Source: Nitrospinota bacterium (GTDB taxonomy: Bacteria; Nitrospinota_A; UBA7883; JACRGQ01). From it: 44,850 nt of DNA. Where the stretch lies: positions 1 through 44,850 of the forward strand of contig JAOUMJ010000022.1 of NCBI GenBank assembly GCA_029881495.1, read 5' to 3'. The translations under genes and the position numbers were made by a program. Shown here piece by piece: positions 42,988-44,850 of this stretch. The notes under the pieces are model-generated. The model made no database searches, was not told where the DNA came from, and saw nothing but the letters and a program-made list of their open reading frames with translations. The stretch's first letter is position 1; each line of letters opens with the position of its first letter.

Positions 42988-44559
42988 TTATCGCCTGACG
43001 TCCTTCAGAAAATATCCACCCAAGGGGAGTTTACCGCTTTTTTCCACTACGATTCTCTCGGAAGCGCTAAATAAGCCTATCAATGAAACGGCAAACAGAA
43101 GGATATAGGCGTATTTCCAGCTAAAAATTATCGTATCTCGAAACCTTGTCACCAACCCGGCAACACCGAGGGAAACCACCATAAAATAATAGGGGAGTAT
43201 CGGATACGACATCCGGCAGAGAGCATAAAATGAGATCGCGACAAAAAATACAATACCGAATACGAAAATAGGCAACCACCTGAGAAATATGGTCTCACCC
43301 TCCCCCTTTTCCCTGAATATAAGCAAAAAGCCGTATAAAAATAACGGAAGGGTGACATACAGGGACCACTTTGCGTCCGGGATAAATGAATCAGCCATAT
43401 TTGGAACGCGTCCGGTAACCCCGGCAGGGAAATTATTCAGAAAGAATCCATTGGAAAGTCCGTTCAGAAAAACACCTGCCTTGAACGGTATCAGTTTCAG
43501 CTCTTTGGCAGGATTTTCCATTATATATTTGAACCCGAGACGATACCCGTCCCTAATCATTGCGAGATGCCTTTCGTCCGTCGGGTCAAGACTGGCTACA
43601 TAGCCGTCTTTCAGTTCGAGACTGTAACCCTCATATTCAACAACCGGCGAGTATGTCCCGTTGGCGTTTACATGGTGCCCCTCCAGGAAATTGAACGGGC
43701 CGTTTAGCGCCGTTGGAACAAAAACCGGCAGGGAGGCATTTTTATATGAGGCGTTCAATTCAGTCATAAAGGAATAATTCCTTGCCACCCAAGGGGCGAC
43801 TATGAGCAAAAATCCTGCGATGGCCGTCAGCGCAACAACCCCCTTTTTCGCGGGACTCCACCCCCTGCGCAATAGACCGAAAAGAAAAAAGATGAATAGT
43901 ACCAGTATATATTCAGAACGTGTGAGGCACGCAGAAGCGGACGCAATCCCGAATAAAAATGATATCGCCAGTTGATTTATCCTGACGAAGGTGGGCTCTT
44001 TCATTAATATCACGTACAGGGCCACTGCAATGCTTAAAGTAAAAAAGTACACATTCTCAATGTTCAGACCGCCGGAGATAAAGATCAGCGCGAATGATGC
44101 TGAGCATAGAATCGATGTGATAACGGCTACACCCCTGCCATAGAGTATCCGCGCGGTCAAGTATACGGCAGGAACAGACAACGCCCCCAGCATCGCGTAC
44201 ATTATTTTGATGCTGAAGTAGTCAAAACCGAAAATACGGATAAAAAATACCAGTGTCCATGCGGTGAACGGCGGGACAAAAGGTATGTTAGTCCCCTTAC
44301 CTTCAAGGAAATTCCTAGCAAGGAACACGAAAAAATCGGCGTCCGAAAAGTGAAAGACCGATCCCGCCTCCTGCCTCATCCCAAGGTGCCTCGTCACGTC
44401 GTCAATAATCCACCCCGTCGACGATATGTGCATATACCTCATCACAAAGGAAAATATGGCAATGAGAATTATGAAGAGGGTTTCACTTCTTTCCCAAACG
44501 GTCCCGCTATTGTCTTCCGGCAAAGCGCCTCCGTATCCCGATAATGCCGTCTTTTGCAT
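42988..44559 (-). CDS. GT-C-type membrane glycosyltransferase-like protein
   Basis: A 523-residue protein with about eleven hydrophobic helices. After the first helix the loop has FSDADFFVFLARNFLEGKG, an acidic site of the GT-C/PMT-like type, followed by FVPPFTAWTLVFFIRIFG. Long soluble loops lie between about residues 275 and 390. The end, after the last helix, is short (KSGKLPLGGYFLKDVRR). It probably transfers sugars from a polyprenyl-phosphate donor outside the cytoplasm. The start is ATG after GGTGGA. It lies 51 bases after a macro-domain gene and about 185 bases before the bactofilin-TPR gene. Confidence 0.78.
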   Translation of the reverse strand: MQKTALSGYGGALPEDNSGTVWERSETLFIILIAIFSFVMRYMHISSTGWIIDDVTRHLGMRQEAGSVFHFSDADFFVFLARNFLEGKGTNIPFVPPFTAWTLVFFIRIFGFDYFSIKIMYAMLGALSVPAVYLTARILYGRGVAVITSILCSASFALIFISGGLNIENVYFFTLSIAVALYVILMKEPTFVRINQLAISFLFGIASASACLTRSEYILVLFIFFLFGLLRRGWSPAKKGVVALTAIAGFLLIVAPWVARNYSFMTELNASYKNASLPVFVPTALNGPFNFLEGHHVNANGTYSPVVEYEGYSLELKDGYVASLDPTDERHLAMIRDGYRLGFKYIMENPAKELKLIPFKAGVFLNGLSNGFFLNNFPAGVTGRVPNMADSFIPDAKWSLYVTLPLFLYGFLLIFREKGEGETIFLRWLPIFVFGIVFFVAISFYALCRMSYPILPYYFMVVSLGVAGLVTRFRDTIIFSWKYAYILLFAVSLIGLFSASERIVVEKSGKLPLGGYFLKDVRR

Positions 44560-44610
44560 TCCACCCGCTGTGAAATATGGGTGCCAATGATCTATTCTTT
44601 CCGCCGGTTC

Positions 44611-44850
44611 TCAATACGTCGCCGCCTGCAATCTCTGCTTGAAAAGTTCGAGCGCTTCCTCGCCGTAAAGGCAGAAAACAACTTCCTTTATTCCGCTCCC
44701 CTGCTCAAGATAGGCAACGGTCGTCTTTATCATTATCTCCGCGCACCTGTTCAGCGGAAATCCGAATATCCCTGTGCTGATGGCGGGAAAGGCGATCGAC
44801 CTTAGGCCGTTCTCGTCAGCGGCCTTCAGCGAATTGATCGTCGCGTTTCG
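44611..44850 (-). CDS. Macro-domain protein, C-terminal part (cut by the window edge)
   Basis: An open frame runs from the window edge to a TGA at 44611, 79 codons, with no start inside. The sequence has the macro-domain core IAFPAISTGIFGFP, which binds the distal ribose and phosphate of ADP-ribose, preceded by NSLKAADENGLRS and followed by CAEIMIKTTVAYL and EVVFCLYGEEALELF. This fits MacroD/YmdB-like ADP-ribose or O-acetyl-ADP-ribose hydrolases. The N-terminal half, with the catalytic asparagine and aspartate region, is outside the window. Confidence 0.88.
   Translation of the reverse strand, partial: RNATINSLKAADENGLRSIAFPAISTGIFGFPLNRCAEIMIKTTVAYLEQGSGIKEVVFCLYGEEALELFKQRLQAATY

Overview
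The window is chromosomal DNA from a Gram-negative, diderm bacterium. It encodes lipopolysaccharide enzymes (heptosyltransferase II and an LpxL/HtrB-like acyltransferase), several beta-barrel outer-membrane candidates ending in an aromatic residue, and two lipoproteins with clear lipoboxes. Composition is moderate in GC. Receiver proteins, multi-PAS kinases and TPR proteins are abundant, which fits free-living environmental lineages such as Desulfobacterota or Nitrospinota. That placement is an inference from style, not an identification. I see no phage, CRISPR array, intact insertion sequence or rRNA. The only RNA gene I can support is tRNA-His.

Layout. 0.2-3.1 kb (minus): a patatin-like lipase, then an RRM RNA-binding protein followed by a RhlE-type DEAD-box helicase, the second pair looking like a cold-shock or RNA-remodelling unit with a structured leader. 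3.7-7.1 kb: a receiver-TPR protein with a degenerate acidic pocket, a METTL27-like methyltransferase and an exported barrel candidate. 7.2-12.9 kb (minus): a giant modular lipoprotein (one FN3, three plus three Ig-like domains, seven 99-residue repeats, one Big_5-like domain, seven FG-GAP repeats). 13.3-22.8 kb: a receiver-PilZ protein, MarC, and a plus-strand phosphorelay cluster of three histidine kinases and one Rcp1-like receiver. The first two kinases share the same periplasmic sensor.

22.8-25.3 kb (minus): a PrcB_C-like exported protein, era and recO. Era appears to need a non-standard start codon. 25.6-27.2 kb: a TVP38/DedA-type membrane protein and a barrel protein. 27.3-33.5 kb (minus): hisB, hisH, an LpxL-like acyltransferase, waaF, an outer-membrane protein, a small membrane protein, glnB and fbp in one orientation with several start/stop overlaps. 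This joins histidine, LPS, nitrogen-signal and gluconeogenesis genes.

33.6-38.3 kb (minus): a TPR lipoprotein, a GT-C-type membrane protein and a large secreted TPR protein, tightly coupled. Upstream is a small secreted-protein gene with its own promoter candidate, leader mini-ORF, strong ribosome binding site and terminator. 39.5-40.1 kb (plus): tRNA-His and an orphan CheY. 40.2-44.9 kb (minus): a macro-domain protein (cut by the window edge), a GT-C-type membrane protein, a bactofilin-transmembrane-TPR fusion and a TPR protein.

The best candidates for something undescribed are the bactofilin-TM-TPR fusion with its TPR partner, the TPR/GT-C/TPR envelope operon with its small secreted neighbour, the paired-sensor phosphorelay, and two structured non-coding elements at about 14.4 kb and 3.3 kb.
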